Positions 35,556 to 48,946 of a stretch of DNA of 64,000 nucleotides are shown here, one piece after another. Both the position numbers and the translations under genes were made by a program. Every line of letters starts with the position of its first letter. Position 1 is the first letter of the stretch. The notes beneath the pieces are model-generated. The model saw nothing but the letters and a program-made list of their open reading frames with translations. It had not been told where the DNA came from and did no database searches. The DNA is from Styela clava (lineage: Eukaryota > Chordata > Ascidiacea > Stolidobranchia > Styelidae): positions 14,677,426-14,741,425 of the forward strand of contig NC_135263.1 of the NCBI RefSeq assembly GCF_964204865.1, in the 5' to 3' direction.

Positions 35556-38500
35556 TCAAATCCAAATATCCGAAGTACAATCTCCCCCGGGATAACGAAT
35601 CTCGTGAGCAAGAACTGGGCCGTTTGGTTCTTTTCCGAAGTTAACGCGAACTTTGGGATTCAACTTCAAACCTCCATTATCTGTGTCAACATCGATACGC
35701 AAAAGATATGATCCTTCACTGAAATTAAAGGCAAATGCATGAGGCACGAATCAAGAATACTATTCACCCATCGGTTAATGACAAAACGCAACAAAGTTAG
35801 AAAAACTCGTTGAATTAAACTTGTTGTGTTAGTGAAAAGTCACGTTAGATACTACTTACTTCATCATGTCGGGATAAAACTGCTTGTCCCATCCACTGTA
35901 CAACGAGGTGGTAACGTACAATCTCTTGCCGTCCAAACTGAGTTGCAACATCTGTGGTGAACCTTGCATTCTTTTTCCATTTAAAAACAGCGGACTCGGT
36001 TGAGAACTAAGTTCTTTGTCTTCCAAAACCTTGATGGAGAAAAGAGTAATTTTCAAATAGAGAAATGTAATTGATAACAGCGAGCAAATTCTTTTGAAAA
36101 AAAGATTTTCTACAAAATAATCATAAAAATATGGTTTTGACGCAGATCTGTTAAAAGATTGGGAATTCATTATCATGGAAATAAATGCGGATTACATGAG
36201 CAAAACAAAATTTGGGAAAATTCCCATATTACAAAATTTGCATTTATTGACTCAGTGTGCCACCGCCTGTAAAGTTGAATTTCAGAATTTCAAGCATACT
36301 AGTACAGATCATACTGAACCCTTAAGCATTTTGATTGTTGGAAGCAAAATATGCAATTACAATATTTTTATTAAATAAATATTATGCTCGTGATTCATCT
36401 TACATTTTACATTTGAATCAATCAATTACTATCCTCATGTGATGTAATTTGCTGAAATAACGAATTCGGTAAGGCACCGATCCAAACATTTCAACATAGG
36501 CCATAATGGATTGTTGAATAAAAATTTGCCCATACAACAATCTCAGTAACTAGTCTAACATATACCTTGACAGCGCCATCCGAGCAAATTGATCCACCAA
36601 GGAAAACTTGCCCAACCATTTTCGGATTTCTAGGATCCGAAACGTCATACTGACGAATATCACCATGCAACCAGTTGGAGAAATACAAAAATCGATCATC
36701 CATGGATAATATTATGTCGGTTATTAGACCTAAAAACAAAGTTAACTTTCGAATTACATATCAAAATCACGCAATTATTTACATTCGTCTTCCAGTCTGG
36801 ATTACTTATATAAAGTACACAATCTATATCAATAATGACTAATACAAATGGGAACGTTCAAGTGGTATCAAAAGCACAATCTACCTGTATTACAATTTCA
36901 AGTATTTTGTGAAGTGTACCTCAAATGAAACACGTTTTCACAATAGTTGGTATAGGAAAAAAACATTTTACTGTTTGTAAATTTGATCCCCAAAATAAAT
37001 CCATCTTTCAAGTATAATCTAATCAAGTCAGTTCAAAAACCTTACTGATTAATATAAAATGCTCTTAGAATTGTGCATTGAAGTGATCGATAGCTATGAA
37101 AGCAACAAAAATGCAAAAATAACCTGGCATATCAGGTAAAGCCCATCCTTTGACTTTCTTTGGTGGAATCGAGATGACTTTTTCGGCAGACCATTTTCCA
37201 CTCTTAAAAAAGGAGTAAATTATGTTACTTTAGAATACCCTGCATCATCAAAACGTAGAAAAAGGCAATATTAACAATAACATCATCAGTTCTTGTGTGT
37301 ACGTTTTATCGCTGGTCCATTATTGTCGAATCATATTGATTGTGACTTGATAATTTCATAACTAGAAAGTATATCGAATAACAAAAAACAGCGGGTTTCA
37401 ATCAAACGTCACGATTCTTAGGAATTTGTCACTTTTTGCCTCAACAGTTTCAAATATCCTGATCAATAACTGCCAATAATTGCCGATTGAGCTGCTATTT
37501 GGAATATTTTCAATTATAATTAATTGCATCATCGAAACTGATAAAAATGCCAGGTCACAACAGTCTTACATTTATTTGATTAAATTGCTTTACATATGAA
37601 AAAAAAACTTACAACTTCCTACTTACTGTTTCTTTGAAAAATCTGAACACGGTACTTGATAGAGCACAGCCCACAAATCCTTGCGTAGCTGAAGGATCGT
37701 GTAAGAATCGAATTTCAAGAGGTATCTTTCCATCCGGGCCTAGATCGATGTCCTTTTAAAAAAGCGGTTGAGATTCGGGTTAAGTTTATTATTTTTTTAA
37801 CAATAATCATAATAGCGAACTTCGAAATGTCCCTTGCTTGAAGTCATCTTATCGTTGTATAAAAACCCTGCAAGCGAAGGTACTATACACTCATGGTGTC
37901 ATGAGTAGGTAGCATGTTTGTCTCTTGTGCTATCGAGTTGAATATTGGGATATAGTCTGTTTGCTTAACTTTGCACCAGATACTTGCAGAGCTGTACCAA
38001 CCGCGCGAGAACGTGACAATAATTTTATGTACTTCAACGACGAGAAATAGTCTGTGGTTAACGAGGCATAATGCTGGTTAGCTATCAAGTATAGTTAACC
38101 CGAATTAAGTTGTAATTTCATTTAATCGCCTTACGGGTATTCACACATACTTGTATCAACTCGTGTGTTGTCCAATCCCACACATGTAGTGAATGTCCGT
38201 AATGACCTGAAATTTTGAATGAGTAGCAAGATATTTAGTAAGTTCAGGTAACTGTAGGTTCAGTTCAGGTAGCTGTAGTTTAGATAGCTGTAATTCAGGT
38301 AACATAGAATTTGAGTCTTTTCATGAAAGGAATGGAGTCGGCAATTGAAGCGTTACCGTGCTTTTAATCACATATTCGGGCAAAACCTTATGCGCGACTG
38401 ATAGTCATCGAATGCTGAAAAGCACTAACACTAAATCAGCTTTGCAGCAAAATCATGTATGTCTGCAGTAAAAGCAAGCGGGCAATATTCTAATCCTCAA

Positions 38501-41500
38501 CCTACATAGGCTACTAAATTCGTTCAATATTAATGTATCTCACTAAATACTCCCAGAGATACGACGTAATCGAACAACTAAATAAATTCACATCACCTAC
38601 AGAAATTACAGTCAAACAAAGGTATAACTTACCTTCCTCCACATCTTTTGGATTGAATCCTCCCAAAAGTCTTTTCGGAGTTCCCCATTCTGTGCTGATC
38701 ATTACATTATGACGAGGTTGATACCAGAAATCGTACCCAAAAGGAGTGTTATGCCCTTTCGCTTCCCAATTTCCAAGAAGTTCAAATGAATTGGAGTCGA
38801 GTAGGATGAAGCCACCTGAGAAACGAAATTCATGATAAAGCATAAGTATTGCGAGAGACTTCCTTTCTAAAACAAATGTCACGTGCATTGGCTTGGAAGT
38901 TAAGGAGTATATTCGCTCAGCGAAGTTTATGGCGGTCACTGAAATGCCAAGATATACTACTTCACTGGAATGATACAGGGATAAAATGGTGAACTACGTG
39001 GTAAATATATCGGTTTAATTCGTCCGGATCTAAATTGGCGATGCGTAACTCCATGCCTGCCATGCCCCATTTAATGACAATATTCGATAACATTACTAGC
39101 GCAATAGTAACAAATGCTTCCGATTTATCCAATTCTGAAGTCATGTTATTTCAACGCAATCATATAGCGCGTAATATTGGTCGTAATTATCTATCTGCAC
39201 TAAGCCAAAGTTGTGCTTTAGTTTAAACTTCAAACCATATTAATTTAAGAGATTTAAGAAACGAATGATGAGCTCCGACCTCGGTCAAGCGAAACGTTGC
39301 AGTGACACATTCTTGTTATGTGCAGCAAGACTATTAAATGGAATAGAATAGTCACCCTAATTTAATCTTCAACTAATAGTTAAACTATATACAACATGTT
39401 AAAATGCATAATGATGCTAATAGGAGATCGGCAATAACATTTCACATTTGCTGTCATGTAGAAATGGTAATTTTTCTGTAAAAGGTAAGCTATTGAAGAG
39501 ATGATGAAATACTTCGTAAGAGTAGCGTAATTTTTGGTGCGCATGCACTTACAAAAAAAGCTTCATAATTTCAAGCTTGGCCAAGCTTTTACGATTGGAT
39601 TACTGTATTCCCAACGTCGCAAAATGGCAAACAATGTACAGTGTGTACACACGATAACCATACGTTATTTGTTCAAACAGATAAACGTCCTTAAAAAACT
39701 CGTTAGATAACATACCGTATTCATAAGATGTAAAATTTAGTTACTAAAATTCTAATATACCCCGCGGCAATACTTGTATATTACGTAGGCTAAAAAACGA
39801 AATGTCAATTTCGAGTTTATCTGCTAAATGCGTTACCATGATTTATAAATTCCTGTAACGGTATCAATTATCACAAAATATAATCATGATTTTACTAAAG
39901 TTTACCTGCTGAACAATAGCAGACTAACAGCTTTCAAAAACGAACAATGTAACTACAATTGGGGACCATATATCCATACCAATTTCTGATAAGAATTCGA
40001 TTGTAATTTTTCTTCAGATTTGCAAGCACATAACTGAATCGAATTAGATCGGACTCAAACTCAAAGGTTTCTTTTTTAATCTCAATTCTAATGGTGTTGT
40101 TGGAAATAGGATGAAGACACAATACCTACCTTGTTTTGGATTTAGTTCCATCCATCTCTCACGAAATATCACATTAAACAACATGGGCATGCTAAGTTAA
40201 TATTTGAAATATTCTTCTGGATATGATAATTTCCAAAGTAGCAGTGACAAGTGCAAAGTCTACTTCCCATGCAACTATTACGCTAAAATGTCGTATTTAT
40301 ATAAGATAATGAGTTAGTCTACCTTTTCCGTTTCCTTCAGGATCTCCCATACAGCTTATCATAATTTTTCCTCCTGGTATGCAATGAACTGTGTGTGGAT
40401 ATGCCAATGCTGTTTTGTGATATATTTCCGTTGGTTCAACAATCTAACATAAATATATAGCACATTATATTATATACAAATGGGAAAACAAGCAAATAAA
40501 CTTAACGAGAATCTGTAAAAGCGTACTTTGAACATTTTAGGTTCCTTAGGTGTAGTTTGAACATCAACTGCATACAATCTACTTGATACAAGGCCGGGTA
40601 ATATAAACAAATTTCGTTTTTTTGTTGGATCACCAAAACAACTGCTGCATGCATTCCAACCGGTATGATGGATTTCATCGTTTCTGTTAGGCATTTCGAG
40701 TCGGTGTATTACCTGAAAATTTCAGTGTATTAATAAATGAATTGCATAAGAAGATAATCTGTGAAGATACGATTCAGAAGACTGTCACATGTGCGGTCCT
40801 GGTAGGATGATCAAAGGCAGGATGATCAAAAGTAACGGTAAAGATAAATAATAATACAAATTCCCTCACACATCGTCCCGTGTTTATTTTTACATCCAGC
40901 GCTCGAGATAGGCGGCTAGCATGTTTTCGACTTCGGTCGAGATTATTTTGAACAAGTGATTTATGCAGTTACCAAACTATTAATCTTTTAAAATAGCAGA
41001 GAAAATGATTGTATTCAAAGTTAATCCACAATTGTCACCTTTGTATTGACTTTGCGGAAGTCGATTTCACTTAATATTATTTGGAATTGTCCTGTAAAAG
41101 CTGTAATTGCGAGAGGACCAACATTGAGTATTTTTAATGAAAAGCAATTCATGTCACCTGGCAAAAAGTAGGCGATGTCTCATCCATGTCAACGGTAGCA
41201 AGATAATCGCCTTTGTCAACTGGGGTATTTCTGAACGAAATAAAAAAAATGATAAAATCAATCAATATTCGTTATCATTTATCAATCAATCCAATCCATC
41301 ACAGATTGCGTCATAGGGCACGATTTGTTTTTCTGAAACTATTTCTTATACCGTGTATCTTCTTATCACCGTGCGACGATAAATATCTCAAAATAATTGC
41401 TGCAGTGTCAGCGTCTACAGTAGTTAATAAGCAAGCAATTTGTACATTGTACTTATCTGTATGCACAATATAGTCATCGAACTACGATTTGTAGGTCATA

Positions 41501-44323
41501 TGGGACAACTTTGCCATTCGGGTCATCCATCTAAATTCTAAAGCTATACGAAAACATCACAGAACTTATATTTAATTTCAACATTGCGTGAATGCAACAC
41601 TTAAACGAGAAAAATGAATGCTTCACCCGTGATAAGAACTTGCTCATGGCAATATCTGCGAAAAAAACAAATTAAAATTAAGTAAAGGAAGTTGAAATAT
41701 CCTGATCTATTACAAACCTATCCAAAATTAATGCAACACCATAGTTGGAGAATACCGCCAAACGAAAGATTTTATGAAGAAGATGATAGCCAAATCAGCT
41801 AAGCATATCAATGAAACTTCCCCAATGACCTAATTCATCGGTGATGAAACTTTTGACTTAAACGCTTTATGAAAACGAAGTGCACATATGATCGATTTGT
41901 ACAATTGCTAACGTTGTTCTCGTTGGATTAATTGGAATTATTGCCCATTTAGAGAATAATCGTCTTTATCTTCAACAAATAGACCAACCAATTACAATTT
42001 CCCAGTACTTTGAAAAAGAATGAAGCCGATAGGAGGCTGTTGGTTTGTCGCACTTTTATATGGCAGTGCAATTCCTTTAGCCTTTTGCTTGATTGTCGCT
42101 GATATCGAAGCAGCAATTTCTGCCAGTCATTTGGCTTCATGTTCATATATAGATCATATATCATGTTCATATATTGTTTATCTGGATGGAATGAGCGTCA
42201 TCCGAACCAAATTTTCGGCAAAGATAAAAACAACAATGTAAAATTATATTACACCAAAATTTTAGCAATTGATGGACTAATCTCAAACCCTCTGGGTATT
42301 TATATCGCCATGTATCAAAATCGCCGGAATATGTAAAAAAAAACTACGGTATATGCGAATTTGTAAATATAGAAAATATTTCAAGTATGCTCCTCTCGTG
42401 AGAGCAAAACAAAAACTGCAATAACAAGCGCTCTGGCCGATGCTGCCATTGGAGTAGAAGTAGATATATATGAGCTCAAATCAATGCAATCCAAAACATA
42501 CATTATGGGTATTACACCTCTAATAAAATGTCACCTTTTTATTTCTATTCGGGCATGATTTGTATTGGCATATTTCGTAGGGCTGTGTTCATATGAATAT
42601 GCTATACTCATAAATATTGTGCCTAACTAAACGATTAAATTTTAAAGGATACTAATGAAGGCTTCCTGTTAGCCCGATTGTACTCTAATAAGTCTATATC
42701 AGGGGTGGCCAACACGTCGATTGCCACGTCTCGAGCAGTCGATCGCGTCTGATGTTGAGTGAATTTTATTGAAATACGCCCAAAAATTGTCTCAAACCAG
42801 TTGTGTGTATTACAACAGGAAGAATTCAGTACTTTACATGCGCAAAATACAATATACACATACAGTATTCGAGTATGACTAAACCCGACAAAGCATGGAG
42901 TGCCGAATATCGCGTGTCTAGACTGACAAACGATCTTACAATAACTTCTGCAGTATGCGAAAGTTATTGTCTCCCTCCAAGAGTAGTGTGATTAATTTTA
43001 TTCGCAATGGTAGAAGTGGCATCAAAATGCCCCATTTTTTTCTAATTCTAAGCAAGCGAAGAATCGCATTTGGAGTAAATTGTAAATTAGATGCTGAAGT
43101 TTGAGCAGTCATGTAACATTCATGGTTTGAGAATATTTATCTTTCGCTGTTCGGATAATAAATACATGAATACTTGGCAAGGTTTCTTGAAGAATTATCA
43201 ACACTTACGGCTAAAAATTAGGCACGCCCTATATCTGAATTGTATGATTCAAATAAATAATAAATAAATGATGAAACATTTACTCCGGGAACAAATAAAT
43301 AATCAACAACTTAAATAGAACATAAAAAAAATATTTAATAACGATGTGCCCACAAAGCCTTCTTATTGGCAGCGGTGGAATTTTTTGTATAAGTGTGTGC
43401 AGTCATCTGCATATTCAGTGCTCATTCGTTTTTGTGTAGGACCTTATTACCGATCAGTCGATCGCGATCTATTTTGAAGAATTTAGTCGATCGCGGTTGA
43501 AAGCAGGTTGGCCACTCCTGGTCTATATAATGGCAATGGTGCGCCCACCCAACCATGTACGAACTGAACGCAGTTAAAAATGCACTTAAAATGAATCATA
43601 TTTCATTTTCGGTGATAAATATAGGCAACTGATATCAATTAAAATCCAAGTGGAACCATAAATAACGAATTTATGATCTTACATTTATTGCTGTTGTCAA
43701 TCAGACTGCAATGATCATAAGACATGCACAAAATACGCAAAAACAATAGCACAAAAGTCACGCGATTTTGCAGATGTTAACATAAACGTGACAACCTATG
43801 CATTTAGGAACATGCTATGTTATCAATATCAGAATGCCCCCGACTGATAGGCGGCTACCTGACAATGGCATCCAAATGTTATAAATTTAGTGAAGTGTGA
43901 TTAATTGGTGGATTATGTCGGTATGTCTCACATCCCACATTACAACTCAAAAAACATATCTGCCATCATATATGCTTGCCAAGAAGTGTGGGATTCGGGC
44001 TTTATGAACACTTCGCGAGAAAATTTTACTACCCAATTACAAAGCCAGTCTTTTTTTGTAAGGTTTTGTGGCAATGCATGAACAGTCGAAATCTACTGCG
44101 CGGTGAGGAATCAGACGTGCATTCGTAAGGCAGAGAAATAGACATAGGTAAGTGGTTATGATGCTCATAGAAAAAGAAAAATCGAAATACCTGTAAATGC
44201 AAGGTATATACAATAATTTCTCTTTGGGTGCTTTCATAGCATCTCTCGGCGTTGCATATCCGGGTCCAGTACCAGAACAGCATTGCGTTTGAAGGTGACT
44301 TTTGATGGTAGTTACACGTTCCG
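35556..44323 (-). CDS. SELENBP1: Selenium-binding protein 1 / methanethiol oxidase family (initiator exon missing)
   Basis: Eleven exons, in transcript order: 44323-44191, 41230-41158, 40712-40527, 40443-40323, 38815-38633, 38206-38151, 37752-37627, 37202-37124, 36729-36566, 36029-35860, 35718-35556. They join in frame to 483 residues plus stop (human, 472). SELENBP1 is a cytosolic beta-propeller enzyme that oxidises methanethiol. Clear matches run end to end: [89 protein letters not shown], and the C-terminus RYPGGDC-x-SDIWI. The Cys in SPTFCQ corresponds to human Cys57, the reported selenium site. Near the N-terminus the human C-x-x-C pair is CSGT here, so its second Cys is missing. The first visible exon begins with two bases of a split codon; no start ATG was found upstream. 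Confidence 0.96.
38242..38304. repeat. Short tandem repeat in SELENBP1 intron
   Basis: Four degenerate copies of a 15-20 bp unit like GTTCAGGTAGCTGTAG sit just upstream (in transcript order) of the 56-nt exon 38206-38151, close to its acceptor. Confidence 0.7.
41231..44190 (-). other. SELENBP1 3-kb intron containing a hAT-like element
   Basis: This intron separates the YIPCIYR exon from the [14 protein letters not shown] exon. It contains the element at 42700-43520. No other exon was recognised. Confidence 0.8.
42700..43520. mobile_element. hAT-like element with perfect 8-bp TSD
   Basis: An 821-bp element. The left end is CAGGGGTGGCCAAC and the right end is GTTGGCCACTCCTG, inverted with one mismatch. 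It is flanked by identical 8-bp duplications GTCTATAT at 42692-42699 and 43521-43528. AGTCGATCGC-type motifs recur near both ends and could be transposase-binding subterminal repeats. No intact transposase frame is present, although 42800-42990 is open for 62 codons without a recognised match. Confidence 0.9.
44191..44323 (-). CDS. SELENBP1: SELENBP1 N-terminal exon
   Basis: In the SELENBP1 frame this exon reads [19 protein letters not shown] and then [20 protein letters not shown], ending PCIYR with a donor GTATTT. The second half aligns with residues about 5-34 of vertebrate SELENBP1. The first 12 codons are extra. The acceptor is TTTACAG, and an in-frame TGA lies immediately upstream, so the start must come from another exon, from a downstream ATG (at DAM), or the acceptor may receive a trans-spliced leader. 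Confidence 0.85.
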
Positions 44324-46036
44324 CTGTAAATCACAATCATAAAGTTATTAAATAAATAATTAGTAATTAAAGTAAATAATTAAAGTATTACAAGATTTCG
44401 ATTTCTGTAACTCCTCGTGACATAGCTGACTCTCTAACAACATTCTGACCCTACTAAACAACATTGTCCGAATGAACTTTACCCGGGCGGTGACCAACGA
44501 GTACAGCCAATGAATGAATATTCCAAATGTACTCTTTCAAATACATTGTTTTTACAAACTGCCTCATCTGTTATTTTTTCTACGACTTCAACCTAGTCGC
44601 TGTAAAATTTGAATAATATAACTTGTGTTATAACTAAGCTTACTTCTTTTCTTCAATATATATGTACATTGAATAATAGTGCAAATAATCTCCACCGAAA
44701 ATTCAAGTAACGAAGCTATTTTTTAGAATATACCGGTAATATTCAAAAACACAACGCCTACTAGGTATTTATCTCCATGACTAAAAACATCATTGAAAGA
44801 TATGCTGTCTCACCCATTGTCTTCGATTTATAGGTTTCAGTCGCTATAGTCTGTCCCGCGTTTGAGCGTTTTCAGTCGATGTTTGCTAAGTTGGTTTCCT
44901 CGATTGTTCAAACTAACGATGACTTGCCGAAATCGACGTCGAACTAGCAAGCAACTCTGCAAACTTGAGTAAACGCTGATTTGCGGACGCTTGTTATGAG
45001 CGCTATATATTCAAGAGGTATATATATATACACAAAAACGTATCACGCATCGATGAGTGCGCAAAAAAAGACATTTTGTTAAACTGTTTTGTACAGACCT
45101 GCGTTTGTAATTTTTATGGAGCTGGTAATCGAATCATAAATCACTCGGAGTGAAAGAAAAATGACCTAAACAGAAAAAAAGAACAACCTCACAAGCTAAA
45201 CGAAGGTAATATGGCACTAACTTAATAAGGCCCGACACCCTTCGAATATTTTCTAACATACTACGATTCCTTTGACGATATTGCCTGAATTTAAATTAGT
45301 AGGTAATACAAAAGAAAGGAAATAAAGCCTAAATGAGTCTCCTACAAAATTTTACGAATCGCTATTTTGAACCAAGTCATATAGGGGCTAATATTCTCTT
45401 TGTTGGATGTCATTATATGATATTGTGTAAATTATCTGCTTTTGGTTAATAGTTTCAACTTAAAATCATTCCAATCTTAAAATTAGTCCTGTAGGTTGTA
45501 ATGCCCTGAGGATAACAAAACAGCTTAGGAGCGACCGTTCGTTAGGAGAGAAAAAAACGATAACGATGGACAATGAATGAAAGAACTCGTGCGTGCAGTG
45601 CAACTTGGTATTTTTGTCTGGCTTATCGGTCATGAATTGGATCTGTCCTTTGTAGGCTATGTTTAAATATATACAATTGCAATACATGTATTCGGAACCA
45701 GGAGTATGTCTTTATCAGCTAAGATCAGAGCAACAGAAACAGCCAACAATAGCAAAATACTCTTTTGTTCCCTAAATCATCTCTTTCAACACTGCAACTT
45801 CCATTCTCAGTCGTCTCTCTTGTTATTGTTTATTCGATTTTATAGCATCGTGAGGAGATCGATTATCAGGACCATTTCGATGGGAAGTTGTTTAAGATCA
45901 ATAGCACTATGCATGGTTTTTGTATACAATGAGATAACAAAGCCTGTCTGCTAACACAGCAAGTGTTTTCGCAGTCAAAGAACTTATTTCATTCATTTGC
46001 TTTGCTTTACAGGTAGTTCAATTCGTTCATCTATAT
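44324..46036. other. Region upstream of SELENBP1 exons
   Basis: It should contain the SELENBP1 promoter and perhaps its initiator exon. I could not identify either. The sequence is AT-rich with short, unconvincing open frames. Confidence 0.4.
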
Positions 46037-46042
46037 TTTATT
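46037..46042 (-). terminator. Polyadenylation signal after the small minus-strand gene
   Basis: AATAAA on the minus strand lies about 30 bp after the stop at 46072. That close spacing supports the exon at 46072-46212 being a genuine terminal exon. Confidence 0.45.
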
Positions 46043-46071
46043 CATTAAAATATTTTATCAGTAAATTGTGT

Positions 46072-47117
46072 TTAAAAGTCGTTTATGTGGGGTTTTCTCA
46101 GCTCATACGAGTCAACTTGCCGTTTAACAAGAAATTCTCTTTTTTCGTCGATCTGTGACAACTTATGACGGAGAGATTCTAAATTGTGCTTCAAATCAGA
46201 TACATTGTTGTTCTGAATTATTAAGCAATGAAACAATAACTCAAATATACTACAACGTTTGTGTCATGGAAGACATTCTCAAGCTGAAATAAACATTGCT
46301 GTGTTATGAAGTGTATCATACAAATCTATTTTATTATTAAAAACCCTACACAGATCTAATCATTTTTCTAAATAAAAACCTAAATGTGTGTTATTTTTTT
46401 TCTTGATTTTGTTTAGCTTGCGAGTATTCTGGTTAGTTTCATGTGAGTATTGGATAACTAACTCTCAAATAACATGAACAGGTCAAGTTAGTTTAATATT
46501 TCAATTTTTTTCTAAACTGGTGATATATATAAAATATTTTCAGACGCTAATCGATCTATATCCGAGGTTTGGTGTAAAATAGTTCGCGATTGACAATAAA
46601 TTCCATTTCAATACGTACGTGACTGACTACAGTTAATTTATTTTTTAATACATTTGTCCGTCTGCATTTTTCTCATAATATGTTCACGTGATGTGCAAGA
46701 ATTTTGGCCAGATTTTTTTTCATATTCTCATTTGGACTAATTTCTATTTTCTTAGTATTTTCACAATCAACCAGGTTTTGGAGAGATTTATCATTATAAT
46801 TATTCTTCAGCAGTTCTGTTGTTGTTGTCTGAGTCGCAATGCACGGTTTTATAAATCTTGTCGGATAATTCACTTTGAAGATTTTTGTTGTGGCATTTAT
46901 CGATGGATGTAGAGGTTTTGTGGATTTTTTTAATGCCAGGAGGTCCAATCCGTTGATGCACTTGGTTATAACTGGCTACTTGCTGACGGAAAAACTAATT
47001 AGGAATATTCCTAAAAACTGTCTCTGTCGACGCCGTGAATTGAAATTTTAAGTTATTTGCAAACTTGCGAATAAGGTCGCTGGAGATGTTTCCCATTTTG
47101 AATTTGTTAAATTTCAT
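46072..47117 (-). CDS. Possible small coiled-coil gene, four exons
   Basis: Proposed exons, in transcript order: 47117-47019 (MKFNKFKMGNISSDLIRKF...), 46975-46688, 46283-46257 and 46212-46072. All joins are phase 0, giving 184 codons in all. Two introns would be very short (43 and 44 nt). The last exon (VSDLKHNLESLRHKLSQIDE, then KREFLVKRQ) is a clear amphipathic coiled coil behind a TTCAG acceptor, and a polyadenylation signal follows about 30 bp after its stop. The long exon has coding-like composition, but its plus-strand and alternate minus-strand frames are also partly open. I recognise no family. The terminal exon is the best-supported part; the start and the 27-nt exon are tentative. 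Confidence 0.4.
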
Positions 47118-48944
47118 TCCCGCTGCAGCAAGAAAAATTCCCGAACTAACGTACGCATACATTGATGATATTCAATTCATATTTCTCCATTACCTGGTCA
47201 TGCAATTCCTGAATTATAGGATTTTATTGATATGGAAGACGGGAACAAATCACATGCATTGCTGTCGTATGATGTTCCATCCCATTTAAAATCGTTTTGA
47301 TCAGATATTTTTTGTATCAAATATTACGGGATGTTGGCCTTTTGAATGACGAGGAGAAAGTTACACGACAGTGATTGTTTTCATTTTTATAAAAAATTTC
47401 CAGAATCATCCCCGCTCCCAGTCCATTCAAGATTTGATGGAAGATTACATTCTGAAGTGTATTGCGAATCGAAATTTGATGGATCAAAAATAGACATATA
47501 TATAGTGCTGGGATTCAAACTTTTTGTCAGCCGGTTCCTTCACGAAAGTCATATTTTTCAGCCGATTCTGTTAAAAACAGAACATTGACAGTAACCAGTA
47601 ATGCTAACCGGTTCGCTGATCTCATAAAATTTCGTTAGACGGTTCTATAGAACCGGTGCGAACCGGCTGAATCCCACCACTGGATACATATCTGAATTAT
47701 ATCGAATAGCATTAGTTTCATTTGCTTGCTATTTGAGCCTGACGAACATACTCCCAGGTCGCTTTCTTCATTTTAGCAATATCGACTTTTTAGCCTCGGA
47801 AAGGCCGAAACCCTATTCTCACGAAAAGCTTCAAAATCTACTTCGAATTCTGGGCTTTCACTAACACCGAAAGCCTGTTCATCAAGTTCGGCAATAGCTG
47901 CTATTGAGAACTTGTTTATATGATATGAAATTAATGACTTTCTTATCGTTATAATGATCATTGGGACGACGGCATTTCTAAACAAAAAGACCAGCCATTA
48001 AACGCACCCCATACTTCGTGAAATGGCGTCCAAGTATGATTACTTCTGACATTATTCCAATTCACGTACGATTCATTTAACACTTGATAATGCTTGGAGA
48101 GTGTTGCATTTGTTGGGCGATAATATATACTTTCCCCCGATAATTACTCTCGGTAAAGAATAACGGTCCAAATAGGAAGATTGTAACAATCAGCAAAAAG
48201 CGTGTAGACCTACTGCTAATTTATAATTTGATTCTTCTTCGCAAAATTGATCATTATCGATTGTTATTGAATAAGTAAGATATTATGACCTCCCAATTTT
48301 GTTTTCTCTTTTTTGTTCACGGCCGTTCGGTTCGGACCAAAGTGACTGTTCCACCCTTCGGCCTCATTATAACCCTTATAACAGCTGACTTATTCGATTC
48401 AGTACAACAACATGACGAAAATTTCCCACAAGACTCCATTGTTTCGGTTTTCCCAAATATGGCACAAGATGGCGACAATAAACTTTTTTAACACTAGACA
48501 AGTTGGTTGCTGGCCGTTGGTTCGGACCAGGGACAACTACATTTTAAACCTCATCTGAGATTTATTATGATGACAAGAACAAACAATTGAAGCGACTGCA
48601 TTGAAGTCTGGCAGAGCATTCCCCATAGTATAAAACACTGTTCCCTAAAATTGTTCAATCGCAAATTAAAACAACATTTATTAGCAGAATATGTGACACA
48701 ATGATGAGCTGTCAGTGAATGCTGTCAAATCCTTACTATTGATATGAATTCACCATCTCATAGCTAGGTTTCTGTAGTTTTTTGTAGAAAATTATTGAAG
48801 ATGCTATTAGGTTTTCTTGTATACTTTCTGACGTGTGACATGTAACTTTTTTTCACCTATTCATATAAATTGCCTCGTTCTGATGAATGATTGACTATTT
48901 GTCTAACATGATTAAGACCATATTGAGAATTTTATAATTATCCC
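47118..48944. other. Noncoding region with one MITE
   Basis: Apart from the MITE at 47503-47682 I see no certain feature. Two short coding-like frames (47401-47493 plus, 47773-47985 minus) are not convincing enough to call. Confidence 0.4.
47503..47682. mobile_element. 180-bp hAT-like MITE
   Basis: The ends are inverted: TAGTGCTGGGATTCAAAC on the left and, read inward from the right, CAGTGGTGGGATTCAGCCGG. The flanking octamers CATATATA and GATACATA match at six of eight positions. GAACCGGTTC-like palindromic segments lie inside. There is no coding capacity. Confidence 0.75.
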
Positions 48945-48946
48945 TA

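Noticed and set aside
47401..47493. Plus-strand frame after a TTTCCAG (NHPRSQSIQDLMEDY...) that looks exon-like
   Set aside because: The opposite strand is equally open and coding-like here, and no adjoining exon was found.
47773..47985. 70-codon minus-strand frame (AIAELDEQAFGVSESPEF)
   Set aside because: Plausible composition but no start, splice partner or homology. It may be a transposon remnant.
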